From contig JBKPDL010000110.1 of NCBI GenBank assembly GCA_046727855.1, forward strand, positions 1 to 54,855: a DNA stretch of 54,855 nt, written 5' to 3'. Made by a program: the position numbers and the translations under genes. Shown here in pieces: positions 42,096-50,710 of this stretch. Origin of the DNA: DASPWV01 sp046727855. Lineage in GTDB: Bacteria; Acidobacteriota; Vicinamibacteria; Vicinamibacterales; UBA2999. The notes under the pieces are model-generated. The model did not search any database, had not been told where the DNA came from, and worked only from the letters and a program-made list of their open reading frames with translations. Numbering within the stretch: position 1 is the first letter of the stretch; each line of letters opens with the position of its first letter.

Positions 42096-44171
42096 ATGCG
42101 AACTGCTCGCGCGATCGTCATCGCGCACGCGATCGTCATCGCGCACGCGATCGTGCTGGGCGTCGGCTGCACACGGGCCGCCGAGGAGCCGCCGCTCCGC
42201 CGGCCCAATATCCTGCTGGTCACCATTGACACGTTCCGTGCCGATCGCGTGGGCAGCCTCACGCCCGCGCTCGATCGTCTGAGCAAGGCTGGCGTGCGTT
42301 TTACCAACGCGCGCTCGACAGCGCCGCTCACGCTGCCGGCGCACGCGTCGATTCTCACCGGACTCCTGCCTCCTGCGCACGGCGCTCGTCTCAACGGCAC
42401 ACCGATGGGCAAGACGGCTCAAACGATCGCGACACGATTACAGCGCACCGGTTATCGCACCGGCGCTGTCGTGGGCGCGTTCGTCCTCGACCGTCGGTTT
42501 GGACTCGCGGAGGGGTTTGACTTCTACGACGACCGCATCACACGCGACCCACGCGCGCTGGATCAATTGCAAGCGGAACGACCGGCGAACGTCGTTGTCG
42601 ATAGTGCAATCAGCTGGCTGCAGGACGTCACGCGCGATCGTCCGTGGTTTCTCTGGGTGCACATGTACGATCCGCATGCGCCGTACAACGCCCCGGGCCG
42701 ACGCCAAGCGAACGCGTCGCTGACCAGCGCCTATGACGCCGAGGTCGCGTTTGCCGATTCGCAGCTGAATCGGTTGTTGGAGGCTGCCAGCGGGCGCAGT
42801 GACTCGAGCAACTCCTCTGTGATTGTGCTCGGCGATCACGGCGAAAGCCTCGGTGAACACACCGAAGTCACCCACGGGATGTTGTTGTTCGATCCAGCAC
42901 TGCGTATCCCGCTCGTTATTACTGCGCCGGGCGCGACGCCGGGCGTGCGCGACGATCCGGCGAGCGTTGTCGACGTGCTGCCGACGATCCTTGCGATCGC
43001 TCGTCAACCTGCGGACACGACTCTGCCAGGACGGAGTTTGCTCGCAGCACCCGATCGCGATCGCGAGCTCTACGCGGAAACTGAATATCCGACGGTCGCC
43101 GGATGGCGGCCCGCCCGCGCGCTGTTGCAGGATCGCTGGAAGCTGATCGCCTCGACGCGGCCGAAATTGTTCGACATCACGGCCGATCCCGCCGAGAGCA
43201 CGGACCTCGCCGCTAGCCAGGCATCGGCCGTGCAGGCGATGCAAAAGCGGGTGGACGAGTTGTCGGCCGTGCAGTCTGCAGAGGGACGCGGGCCGGCGAT
43301 CGACGCGGACACCGCTGTGCGACTCCGCGCGCTCGGCTACATCGCCCCGGCCTCGACGGCGGCGACCACTGCGAGCGGTGTTGATGCGGCCGATGTCGTT
43401 GCCGACTGGGCGCAATTCGAGCACGCGTTGACGGCGCTGACTGCTGGACGCCCGAAGGAGGCGGCCCCGACATTTGCGGCGCTCGCGCGCAAACATCCGG
43501 CAGGCGCACTCTTTCAAACTTCCTACGCACGCACGCTGCTGCAGTTGGGCCGCACGCGTGAGGCGCTGGCGATTTACCAACAAGCGGTCGCACGATGGCC
43601 GGCCGACGCCTCGCTCTATCACGAGCTGGCAGTTGCCGCGGGCGAGGCCGGCGATCGTTCAGAAGCGGCGCGCGCCGAAGAAGCGGCTCTGGCCATCGCT
43701 CCCGACCTGCCAGCGGCGCAGAATGGACGCGGGCTGCTGCACGCGGATGCGGGTGAGCTTGCCGAAGCCGCTCAGCGCTTTGAGCAAGCGGTAAAGCTCG
43801 ATCCTACTAATGCGTCGTACATGGCGAACCTTGGCAACGCGCAGCGCGCGATCGGGCAGCTCGATGCCGCGGCGCAGTCGTATCGCCATGCCCTGGCGCG
43901 CGATCCATCCCTTGCCGACGCCGCCAACGGCCTTGGTGTCGTGCTCGTGCAGCAGCGCCGCGCACCCGAAGCCATCGTCTATCTGGAACAGGCCATCAAG
44001 GCCGATCCATCGTTCGCCGAGGCGCAGCTCAATCTTGGTATCGCGCTGCAGCAAAGCGGCCAACACGAGCGCGCGATTGCCCAGTATCAAATTGTCGAGC
44101 GCGCTGCTTTCGCATCACGCCGCGATCGCGAGACTGCCCGGACGCTGCGCCGCCAGCTGGAAGGCCGATGA
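42096..44171 (+). CDS. Sulfatase-like (alkaline-phosphatase superfamily) protein with C-terminal TPR repeats 1
   Basis: This 691-aa protein has a signal peptide with a possible lipobox (LGVGC) and a sulfatase-fold domain (about residues 35-360). The fold shows NILLVTIDTFRADRVG with the first metal Asp, HMYDPHAPY, VLGDHGESLGEH and VTHGMLLFDP. Four to six TPR repeats follow at about 440-660 (YHELAVAAGEAGDRSEAARAE, AAQNGRGLLHADAGELAEAAQRF). The formylglycine motif CxPSR of true sulfatases is replaced by TLPAHASILTG, so Thr is the likely nucleophile and a phosphatase or phosphotransferase activity is possible. An 18-bp repeat occurs in the signal-peptide DNA. It overlaps the next gene by 4 bp. 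Confidence 0.88.
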   Translation: MRTARAIVIAHAIVIAHAIVLGVGCTRAAEEPPLRRPNILLVTIDTFRADRVGSLTPALDRLSKAGVRFTNARSTAPLTLPAHASILTGLLPPAHGARLNGTPMGKTAQTIATRLQRTGYRTGAVVGAFVLDRRFGLAEGFDFYDDRITRDPRALDQLQAERPANVVVDSAISWLQDVTRDRPWFLWVHMYDPHAPYNAPGRRQANASLTSAYDAEVAFADSQLNRLLEAASGRSDSSNSSVIVLGDHGESLGEHTEVTHGMLLFDPALRIPLVITAPGATPGVRDDPASVVDVLPTILAIARQPADTTLPGRSLLAAPDRDRELYAETEYPTVAGWRPARALLQDRWKLIASTRPKLFDITADPAESTDLAASQASAVQAMQKRVDELSAVQSAEGRGPAIDADTAVRLRALGYIAPASTAATTASGVDAADVVADWAQFEHALTALTAGRPKEAAPTFAALARKHPAGALFQTSYARTLLQLGRTREALAIYQQAVARWPADASLYHELAVAAGEAGDRSEAARAEEAALAIAPDLPAAQNGRGLLHADAGELAEAAQRFEQAVKLDPTNASYMANLGNAQRAIGQLDAAAQSYRHALARDPSLADAANGLGVVLVQQRRAPEAIVYLEQAIKADPSFAEAQLNLGIALQQSGQHERAIAQYQIVERAAFASRRDRETARTLRRQLEGR
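42111..42155 (+). repeat. 18-bp tandem repeat within the signal-peptide codons
   Basis: GCGATCGTCATCGCGCAC is present at 42111-42128 and 42129-42146, followed by a partial third copy. It encodes AIVIAH twice and then AIV, lengthening the hydrophobic core of the signal peptide by six residues per unit. Confidence 0.9.
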
Positions 44172-46036
44172 AACAATCGCACGCTACTGGCGCGTTGCTG
44201 GCGGCGGCATTGCTGCTCGTGGTGAGCGCGTGCAGCCGCCAACCGTCGACCCCCGCGCCCGGCCCAGATCAGCGCAACGCACGCAACCTGGTGCTCATCT
44301 CCATCGACACGCTACGTGCCGATCGCGTCGGCGCGTACGGCTATCAGCCGGCGCGCACGCCCGCGTTCGACTCCGTTGCGCGCGACGGCGTCAGGTTCGA
44401 TCGGGCGTACGCGCCCGCTCCGATCACGCTCACCTCGCATGCCAGCCTGCTGACGGGACGCTATCCGCCCGGTCACGGCGCGCGCCACAACGGCATGGCG
44501 ATGAACGCAAACGTGCCGACGCTCGCGACCACGCTTCAAACCGCGGGCTTTGCGACGGCAGCAATGGTTTCCGCGTTTCCTCTCGACCGCCGTTTCGGCC
44601 TGCAACACGGCTTCTCGGAGTACGACGATGTAATCGAGCGGGATTCGAATGGCCGTCCGTTGAACGAGCGACCCGGAATCGAGACCGCCCGCCGTGCGCG
44701 ACTGTGGCTCGACGCGCACCGCGGTCAGCGATTCTTTCTCTGGATGCATCTCTTCGAACCGCATGCGCCGTATGGCGATCCATCCGCTGCCAATGGCCGA
44801 TCGGTCTCCGCTCGCTACGACGAAGAAATTGCCACCGCCGACCGCGCGGTGGCGATGCTGCTCGATGGCCTGGGCGACGCTGCCGCGTCAACGCTCGTCG
44901 TGATTACGGCTGACCACGGTGAGGCGTTTGGCGAGCACGGTGAAATCGGCCACAGCGTGTTCGTCTATGACACCACGCTGCGCGTTCCCCTCGTGCTGCG
45001 TGGACCTGGCGTTCCCGCAGGTGGGACGGTTGGTGCGGCTGTATCGCTCGTCGACATCGCCCCGACATCACTCGAACTCCTCGGCGTCACTGGTTTCGAT
45101 GCCGATGGCGTGAGCCTCGTCGAGTCCATGAGTAGCGGCAAGACCCGTGATCGCACCTTGTATGCGGAATCGTTTGCGCCGCTCTTCGACTTCGGCTGGA
45201 GCCCTTTACGATCCGTGCGCGCAGCGAGCTGGAAGTACATCGCCGCACCGAAGGCAGAACTCTACGATCTCGCCAGCGATTCCAACGAGACGCGCAACCT
45301 GCAATCTGCTGACCCGCAGCGCGCAGCGCAGATGCTGGCGCAGGTGGAGCGCTACAGTCCGCCGCATGCCTCGGCTGCGCCCGTCAACGCGGAAACGACG
45401 AATCGGCTGCGATCGCTCAGCTATTTTTCCGGCACGCGTAGCGAGAGCGCAGGTGCACGCCCCGATCCAAAGGATCGCATTGCGCTGGCGTCGCGCCTCG
45501 CAACGGTCACGTCCGGTGAAGTTAGCGGCGATGAATTGATCGCAGCGCTCGAGTCGATCCTCAAAGACGACCCCGGCAACCCACAGGCCCATCTTCGTCT
45601 GGCCTACGCGCAGATCGACCGCGGACGATGCGGGCAGGCGGAGCCGCATTTGCGCGCCGCGATCGACGCACAAATCCCGTCGGCGGATGCCGCGCTCGGC
45701 CTTGCTCAATGCCGCGCGCAGGCAAAGGATTCCGCGGGCGCGCAACGCGCCCTCGAGATCGCGCGAGCGATCGAGCCCGGCAACCCCGTCGTCGAGGCGA
45801 ACCTCGGGCTGATGGCGCTCGCGCGCGACGATGCGAAGAGCGCCATTCCGTTGCTGCAGTCGGCGCTCACGCGCGATCCCGGATTGCTCGAAGCGCGCTT
45901 CAATCTCGCCCGCGCGCTGGCCCGTGCCGGCCGCCGGCAGGAGGCGTTGCAAGAAGCACAGACGTTGCTTGGTCAGCTGCCGCAGAATGCGCCGCAGCGC
46001 GCGGAGGTCAGTCGGCTGATCGAGGCGTTGAAATAG
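44168..46036 (+). CDS. Sulfatase-like lipoprotein with C-terminal TPR repeats 2
   Basis: This 622-aa protein has a lipoprotein signal (LLLVVSAC, Cys 22), then the same domain order as the upstream gene. The sulfatase fold shows NLVLISIDTLRADRVGAYG, HLFEPHAPYG, VITADHGEAFGEHGEIGHS and FAPLFDFGWSPLRSVR. TPR repeats follow at about 460-610 (QAHLRLAYAQIDRGRCGQAEPHL). The position of CxPSR reads ITLTSHASLLTG, again without Cys or Ser followed by PSR. ATGA overlap with the first sulfatase shows translational coupling. The two probably form a periplasm-facing, membrane-anchored pair; the substrate is unknown. Confidence 0.9.
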   Translation: MKQSHATGALLAAALLLVVSACSRQPSTPAPGPDQRNARNLVLISIDTLRADRVGAYGYQPARTPAFDSVARDGVRFDRAYAPAPITLTSHASLLTGRYPPGHGARHNGMAMNANVPTLATTLQTAGFATAAMVSAFPLDRRFGLQHGFSEYDDVIERDSNGRPLNERPGIETARRARLWLDAHRGQRFFLWMHLFEPHAPYGDPSAANGRSVSARYDEEIATADRAVAMLLDGLGDAAASTLVVITADHGEAFGEHGEIGHSVFVYDTTLRVPLVLRGPGVPAGGTVGAAVSLVDIAPTSLELLGVTGFDADGVSLVESMSSGKTRDRTLYAESFAPLFDFGWSPLRSVRAASWKYIAAPKAELYDLASDSNETRNLQSADPQRAAQMLAQVERYSPPHASAAPVNAETTNRLRSLSYFSGTRSESAGARPDPKDRIALASRLATVTSGEVSGDELIAALESILKDDPGNPQAHLRLAYAQIDRGRCGQAEPHLRAAIDAQIPSADAALGLAQCRAQAKDSAGAQRALEIARAIEPGNPVVEANLGLMALARDDAKSAIPLLQSALTRDPGLLEARFNLARALARAGRRQEALQEAQTLLGQLPQNAPQRAEVSRLIEALK

Positions 46037-46177
46037 TCCGCGCGCTACCTCAAGGTCCGCTCGTCCCGCCAATTACCCACGCGTTCGTCCCACCAATCAG
46101 CAGGGACAAGTCGCCAGCAAGTCGCGTCACACCGCGTAAATCTCTGAAAATGAGGCCTTTCGCTTCTGGGACGAAAC

Positions 46178-46206
46178 TTGACAGAAATTGTTACAACCTG
46201 TTCAAA
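46178..46206 (+). promoter_or_regulatory. Candidate sigma-70-type promoter for the TonB receptor
   Basis: A perfect TTGACA at 46178-46183 is followed after 17 bp by TTCAAA at 46201-46206, a weak -10 with 3 of 6 matches. The 216-bp region from 46037 is AT-rich near this site. It ends with an AGGAGGA ribosome-binding site before the ATG at 46253. The rest of the spacer contains two CGTCCC(G/A)CCAAT copies at about 46066 and 46089. Confidence 0.45.
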
Positions 46207-46252
46207 TCGTTGCACTTCAAAGCGTTGATTTGTTTTTCCCCAGGAGGAACGA

Positions 46253-49180
46253 ATGCGGACGTTGCGGCTCACCGCAATTCTGTTTGGCCTGACGGTACTC
46301 GTGACGACGAGCGCCTCCGCGCAGCAGACCACGGGCAATATCACAGGGCGCGTCCTCGACGCGCAAGGCGCCGCCATCCCGGGCGCAACAGCGACTGCGC
46401 GAAACATGGCTACAGGATTCAGTCGCTCGTCGGTAACCGATACCGAGGGCATCTATCGCCTCACTGCGATGCCGGTAGGTACTTACGACCTCACCATCGA
46501 GCTGCCGGGTTTCGCCAGCTATGCGCAGCAAGGCGTTGTCCTCAACGTCGGCCAGACGTTGTCGATCGATGTCACGCTGAAAGTTGCCACGGTCGCCGAA
46601 ACTGTGACGGTCACCGGCCAGTCGCCGCTGATCGAAGCCACCGCGTCCTCAGTCGGCGGCGTGGTGGATGTGGGCCGCATCGAGAGTCTTCCGCTGAACG
46701 GTCGCCAGTTCGCCAACCTCGCCGTGACCATTCCCGGCGTCGGTCTCGGCTTCCACTCCGACCCGACGAAGAGCACGCAGTATTCACCGCAGATCAACGG
46801 CGGCAACGGCCGCAACGTGAACTATCAGATCGACGGCGGCGACAACAACGACGACACCGTCGGTGGATTGCTGCAGCTGTTCCCGCTCGAAGCGATTCAG
46901 GAGTTCAACCTGATCACATCGCGCTCCAAGGCCGAATATGGCCGCAGCAACGGCGGCGTGATGAACATCGTCACCAGGAGTGGCACCAACGTGCCGAGCG
47001 GCTCGTGGTTCACGTTGTTTCGCGACACGGCGATGAATGCGCGAACCGAGACCGAAAAGATTCAGGAAGTCGAAAGGCAGGATTACCGCCGCTGGCAATA
47101 TGGCGGATCGTTTGGCGGTCCGATCAGGCAGGACAAAGCGCATTTCTTCTTCGCCGCAGAGCGGACGCAGCAGGACACCTTTCAGTCGGTGAGCACACAG
47201 GGATTGTTCCCGCAGCTCGATGGCATTTTCCCCACGCCCTATCGTGAGACGTTGTTGAGCGGCAAGGTGACGGCGAGCATCAATCCGGAGCAGTACCTGT
47301 CGGTGCGCTACGGCCGCAACCAGAACACGCAGCCCTACGGCGCCGATCCCAATACGCCGCCAAACGGCTGGGGCACCAGCGAAAACAAGTTCAACTCGAT
47401 CAACCTGAACCACAACTGGGTGTTGGGCGGTTCGCGGCTGAACGAGTTCATTTTCCAGTACGCGGACTTCCGCAATCACATCGGCGCAAACAGCACCGAC
47501 ACGTACCAGACATTCCCGAACGACGTCACCGTGGGGCAGAGTCCGAACACCCCGCAGACCACCGAGCAGAAGAAGTGGCAGTTCCGCGACGACTTCTCGT
47601 GGTCGGCGACCGGCTTGGGCGGCATCGGCCACGACTTCAAGGTCGGCTTCAACTTCATCAACGAGCCGCGCCTGTTCATCACGTTCAACTCCGGCAAGGG
47701 CGTGCTGCAGCACACACACTTGACCGACGATGTGAACGGTCCGCTGTCGATTGTGACGATGAACGACGGCGACGCGTCCGCGAACATTCCGCTGAAGCAG
47801 TACGCCACCTATATTCAGGACGATTGGCGGCTGACCGATCGGCTGACGATCAACGCGGGATTACGCTACGACCTCATCACCGGTTATCAGTTCGATCAAT
47901 CGAAGAACCCGAACTTCGTCAAGGTGCAGGCAGCCGGCGCCGCTGGCTTACTCGATGGCATCAAGGGTCTGGAAAACGCGGGCGACGAGCCGCAGGACGA
48001 CACCAACAACGTCCAGCCCCGCATTGGCTTTGCGTGGGACATCCGCGGAAACGGCAGGGACGTGGTGCGCGGCGGCTGGGGCATCTACATGGACATGGGC
48101 TACACCAACTCCAACGCGCTGTTTGCGGCGAGCGACGCGACCGGGAAGGGGTTCGGCACCGTGCTCAACGTGGACAATCAACAGGGCATTCGCAACCCCG
48201 ACGGCAGCTTCTATCGCGTCGGGCAGCCGATTTCGAACATTCAGAGCCAGAACCAGGCCGACACCACAACGGTGCCGCTGTTCGGCCAGTGGACTGATCC
48301 GGATCTCCAGATGCCATACACGCGGCAAACGTCGTTTGGCTGGTCGCACGAGTTGATGCCCAACACGGTGTTTACATTGGACTTCGTGCGCGCCGACGGA
48401 CGCGATCTGAACGTGCGTCCGCGCATCAACGTCCGGCCGATCGGGACTGCTCCTGACGGCCCGCGTCGCCTCACGTTCCTCAACCTGACCCCGAACGCGA
48501 TCGGCACGCGCCCCGGCATCAGCGCGGGCAAGGGCGAATACACGGCGCTGCTCTTCGGTCTGAAGCGCCGCATGATTCACAATCTCGACTACACCGTCAC
48601 CTACACACTGGCGAAGGCGCGCAGTACGATCGGCACCGCGGTCGACGAGCTCAACGCCATCAACCTGCAGGACGCGACGCTGCTCTACGACGATCCCAAG
48701 GTGTTCGGACCGACGTCGCGCACGGACGCACGCCACTCCGGATCACTCGCCGCCGTGTGGATGTTCAAGGGCTTCACCGTGTCGCCAATCTTCCTCTATC
48801 GCTCGCGGTTGCCGGTCGCCACGACGGCCGGCGTCGATCGCAATCTGAACGCCGAGAACAACGACTTACCGGATCGCGCCTTCCAGTTCGACGGCGTCGG
48901 CAACCCGGCGAAGGACATCGGCCCGTGCGAGACGTGGAACTGCGGGCGCGGCGCCGGGCGCACGCAGATGAACCTGCGCGTGTCGCGCAGCTTCGGTCTG
49001 GGTGGCCGCGCGCGCATCGAAGCGATTGGCGAGATCTTCAATCTATTCAACGCGAAGAATCCCGCGAACTTCGTCGAAAGGCAGACAAGCACGCAGTTCA
49101 TGCAGCCGACGGAATTTTCGGGCGACTTCCAGAACCCCGAGCAGCGCGTCGGACAGATCGGGTTCAGGTTCAGCTTCTGA
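46253..49180 (+). CDS. Large TonB-dependent receptor with N-terminal CarboxypepD-regulatory domain
   Basis: This 975-aa outer-membrane receptor has a strong ribosome-binding site and a signal peptide (residues 1-23, TLRLTAILFGLTVLVTTSASA). A CarboxypepD-reg domain spans about 27-105 (GNITGRVLDAQGAAIPGATATA, GTYDLTIELPGFASY). The plug has VVDVGRIESLPLNGRQFANLAVTIPGV near 140 and YQIDGGDNNDDTVGG near 190. The barrel ends QIGFRFSF with a terminal Phe. The family resembles the Oar-like receptors common in Acidobacteria, often used for oligosaccharide or peptide uptake. No dedicated TonB/ExbB or degradative genes are adjacent apart from the upstream sulfatase-TPR pair, which could process its substrate. 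The ligand is unknown. Confidence 0.93.
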   Translation: MRTLRLTAILFGLTVLVTTSASAQQTTGNITGRVLDAQGAAIPGATATARNMATGFSRSSVTDTEGIYRLTAMPVGTYDLTIELPGFASYAQQGVVLNVGQTLSIDVTLKVATVAETVTVTGQSPLIEATASSVGGVVDVGRIESLPLNGRQFANLAVTIPGVGLGFHSDPTKSTQYSPQINGGNGRNVNYQIDGGDNNDDTVGGLLQLFPLEAIQEFNLITSRSKAEYGRSNGGVMNIVTRSGTNVPSGSWFTLFRDTAMNARTETEKIQEVERQDYRRWQYGGSFGGPIRQDKAHFFFAAERTQQDTFQSVSTQGLFPQLDGIFPTPYRETLLSGKVTASINPEQYLSVRYGRNQNTQPYGADPNTPPNGWGTSENKFNSINLNHNWVLGGSRLNEFIFQYADFRNHIGANSTDTYQTFPNDVTVGQSPNTPQTTEQKKWQFRDDFSWSATGLGGIGHDFKVGFNFINEPRLFITFNSGKGVLQHTHLTDDVNGPLSIVTMNDGDASANIPLKQYATYIQDDWRLTDRLTINAGLRYDLITGYQFDQSKNPNFVKVQAAGAAGLLDGIKGLENAGDEPQDDTNNVQPRIGFAWDIRGNGRDVVRGGWGIYMDMGYTNSNALFAASDATGKGFGTVLNVDNQQGIRNPDGSFYRVGQPISNIQSQNQADTTTVPLFGQWTDPDLQMPYTRQTSFGWSHELMPNTVFTLDFVRADGRDLNVRPRINVRPIGTAPDGPRRLTFLNLTPNAIGTRPGISAGKGEYTALLFGLKRRMIHNLDYTVTYTLAKARSTIGTAVDELNAINLQDATLLYDDPKVFGPTSRTDARHSGSLAAVWMFKGFTVSPIFLYRSRLPVATTAGVDRNLNAENNDLPDRAFQFDGVGNPAKDIGPCETWNCGRGAGRTQMNLRVSRSFGLGGRARIEAIGEIFNLFNAKNPANFVERQTSTQFMQPTEFSGDFQNPEQRVGQIGFRFSF

Positions 49181-49194
49181 CGATGACGCGCATC

Positions 49195-49212
49195 GCGGAC
49201 CTGAAGGTCCGC
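49195..49212. repeat. REP-like palindrome GCGGACCTGAAGGTCCGC
   Basis: This palindrome copy lies 15 bp after the TonB-receptor stop, followed by GCTACGTGGG. Confidence 0.85.
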
Positions 49213-49268
49213 GCTACGTGGGAACCCCTCGCGGAGCGAAGGTCGATGCGACATAGGAATTCGGTAGG

Positions 49269-49293
49269 GGGCCGGGCTTCAGCCCGGCCCTTT
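49269..49293 (+). terminator. Terminator-like hairpin after the TonB receptor
   Basis: GGGCCGGGCT at 49269-49278 pairs with AGCCCGGCCC at 49281-49290 and is followed by TTTGTCTGT. The stem is strong but the T-run is short, so intrinsic termination is possible rather than certain. It ends 22 bp before the next gene. Confidence 0.5.
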
Positions 49294-49298
49294 GTCTG

Positions 49299-49304
49299 TA
49301 CAAT
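49299..49304 (+). promoter_or_regulatory. Candidate -10 box TACAAT before the FAD oxidase gene
   Basis: TACAAT (5 of 6 consensus) ends 7 nt before the ATG at 49312, with no ribosome-binding site between, predicting a leaderless transcript. The -35 position falls in the terminator-like hairpin and shows no match. Confidence 0.3.
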
Positions 49305-49311
49305 TTGCACC

Positions 49312-50691
49312 ATGGTCACCGAGCTCATTGACGACCTGCGCGCTCTGCTGGGCGATCGGTTGTCGACGAGCGATGCCGTCCGCGAGCATCACAGCCACGG
49401 CGAGTCGTGGCACGCGCCCGGTGTGCCCGACGCGGTTGCGTTTCCCACCAGCACCCACGAAGTGGCCGCCATTGTCCGCGCCTGCGCCGCGACGAAAACG
49501 CCGATTGTGCCGTTCGGCATGGGGAGCTCACTCGAAGCGCACGTCAACGCCATCCGCGGCGGCGTGTCGATCGATCTCACGCGCATGACGCGCGTGGTAC
49601 GGTTGTCGGCCGAGGATCTCGATGTCACCGTCGAGGCCGGCCTCACGCATCGTAAATTGAACGATCAACTCAAGAACACCGGCCTGATGTTTCCCGTCGA
49701 TCCCGGCGCAGACGCGACGATCGGCGGCATGACAGCGACGCGGGCATCGGGTACGACCGCCGTTCGCTACGGCACGATGCGCGAGAACGTGCTCGCGTTG
49801 AAGGTTGTGCTCGCCAACGGACGCGTGATCGAGACCGGCAGCCGCGCCCGCAAATCGTCGTCCGGCTACGATCTCACTCGTCTGCTCGTCGGTTCGGAAG
49901 GCACGCTAGGGGTCATCACCGAAGTCACGCTTCGGTTGTACGGCCGGCCAGAAGCCGTGAGCGCCGCCGTGTGTCCGTTCGCGTCGATGGAAGGCGCGGC
50001 CAATACCGTCATCACGACTATTCAGCTCGGCATCCCGGTCGCCCGCATCGAGATCATCGACGAGTTGCAGCTCGATCTGGTGAATCGCTACTCGAAGACC
50101 AGCTATCCTCTGGCGCCAACTCTGTTCTTCGAGTTTCACGGCACAAGCGAAGCCGCGGTGGCCGAACACGCAAAGATGGTTGACGAGATCGCCCGCGAAC
50201 ACGGCGCCACCGGCTTTCAGTGGGCGTCGACGCTCGAGGAGCGGACCACCTTATGGCAGGCGCGTCACAACGTGCTCTACGCGACGATCGCTTCGCGGCC
50301 GGCCGCCAAGCCGTGGACGACCGACGTGTGCGTGCCGATTTCACGCCTCGCCGAGTGTATTCTCGAGACGCAAGCCGACCTGCGCGCCGCGAACATCGCG
50401 GGCCCGCTCGTTGGCCATGCGGGTGACGGGAACTTTCACCTGATCTTCATGGTCGATACGTCGAACCCGTCCGAGTTCGCGGCTGTCGAAGCCGCCAACC
50501 ATCGTCTCATCGAACGCGCGCTGCGCCTTGGCGGCACGTGCACCGGCGAACATGGCGTCGGGATCGGGAAACTGAAATACCTGCCGCGCGAGCACGGCGA
50601 GTCGCTCGACGTGATGCGATCGATCAAGCGCGCGCTCGATCCGGATAACATCATGAATCCGGGAAAATTGATTCCTGAACCGCGGACCTAA
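49312..50691 (+). CDS. GlcD/D-lactate-dehydrogenase-type FAD-binding oxidoreductase
   Basis: This is a 459-aa VAO/PCMH-type flavoprotein. The FAD-binding domain (about 35-215) has TPIVPFGMGSSLEAH, DPGADATIGGMTATRASGTTA and LLVGSEGTLGVITEVTLRLYG. The cap domain ends with the family signatures VGHAGDGNFH, GEHGVGIGKLKYL and NIMNPGKL. These enzymes oxidise 2-hydroxy acids such as D-lactate or glycolate and pass electrons to quinone or cytochrome. No GlcE/GlcF subunits follow, so a single-subunit D-lactate dehydrogenase is more likely. The final Arg-Thr codons and the TAA lie inside a GCGGACC palindrome. A topoisomerase gene starts 20 bp later. Confidence 0.92.
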   Translation: MVTELIDDLRALLGDRLSTSDAVREHHSHGESWHAPGVPDAVAFPTSTHEVAAIVRACAATKTPIVPFGMGSSLEAHVNAIRGGVSIDLTRMTRVVRLSAEDLDVTVEAGLTHRKLNDQLKNTGLMFPVDPGADATIGGMTATRASGTTAVRYGTMRENVLALKVVLANGRVIETGSRARKSSSGYDLTRLLVGSEGTLGVITEVTLRLYGRPEAVSAAVCPFASMEGAANTVITTIQLGIPVARIEIIDELQLDLVNRYSKTSYPLAPTLFFEFHGTSEAAVAEHAKMVDEIAREHGATGFQWASTLEERTTLWQARHNVLYATIASRPAAKPWTTDVCVPISRLAECILETQADLRAANIAGPLVGHAGDGNFHLIFMVDTSNPSEFAAVEAANHRLIERALRLGGTCTGEHGVGIGKLKYLPREHGESLDVMRSIKRALDPDNIMNPGKLIPEPRT

Positions 50692-50699
50692 AGGTCCGC
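50682..50699. repeat. REP-like palindrome GCGGACCTAAAGGTCCGC
   Basis: It overlaps the 3' end of the FAD oxidase gene and supplies its stop codon (50689-50691). A degenerate relative, CGGACGCAAAAGTCCG at about 50775, lies inside the following coding region. Confidence 0.88.
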
Positions 50700-50710
50700 G
50701 CTCCGTATGA

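Noticed and set aside
42096..43180. True formylglycine sulfatase
   Set aside because: The CxPSR/SxPSR modification motif is absent at the expected position (TLPAHAS), so the gene is called sulfatase-like only.
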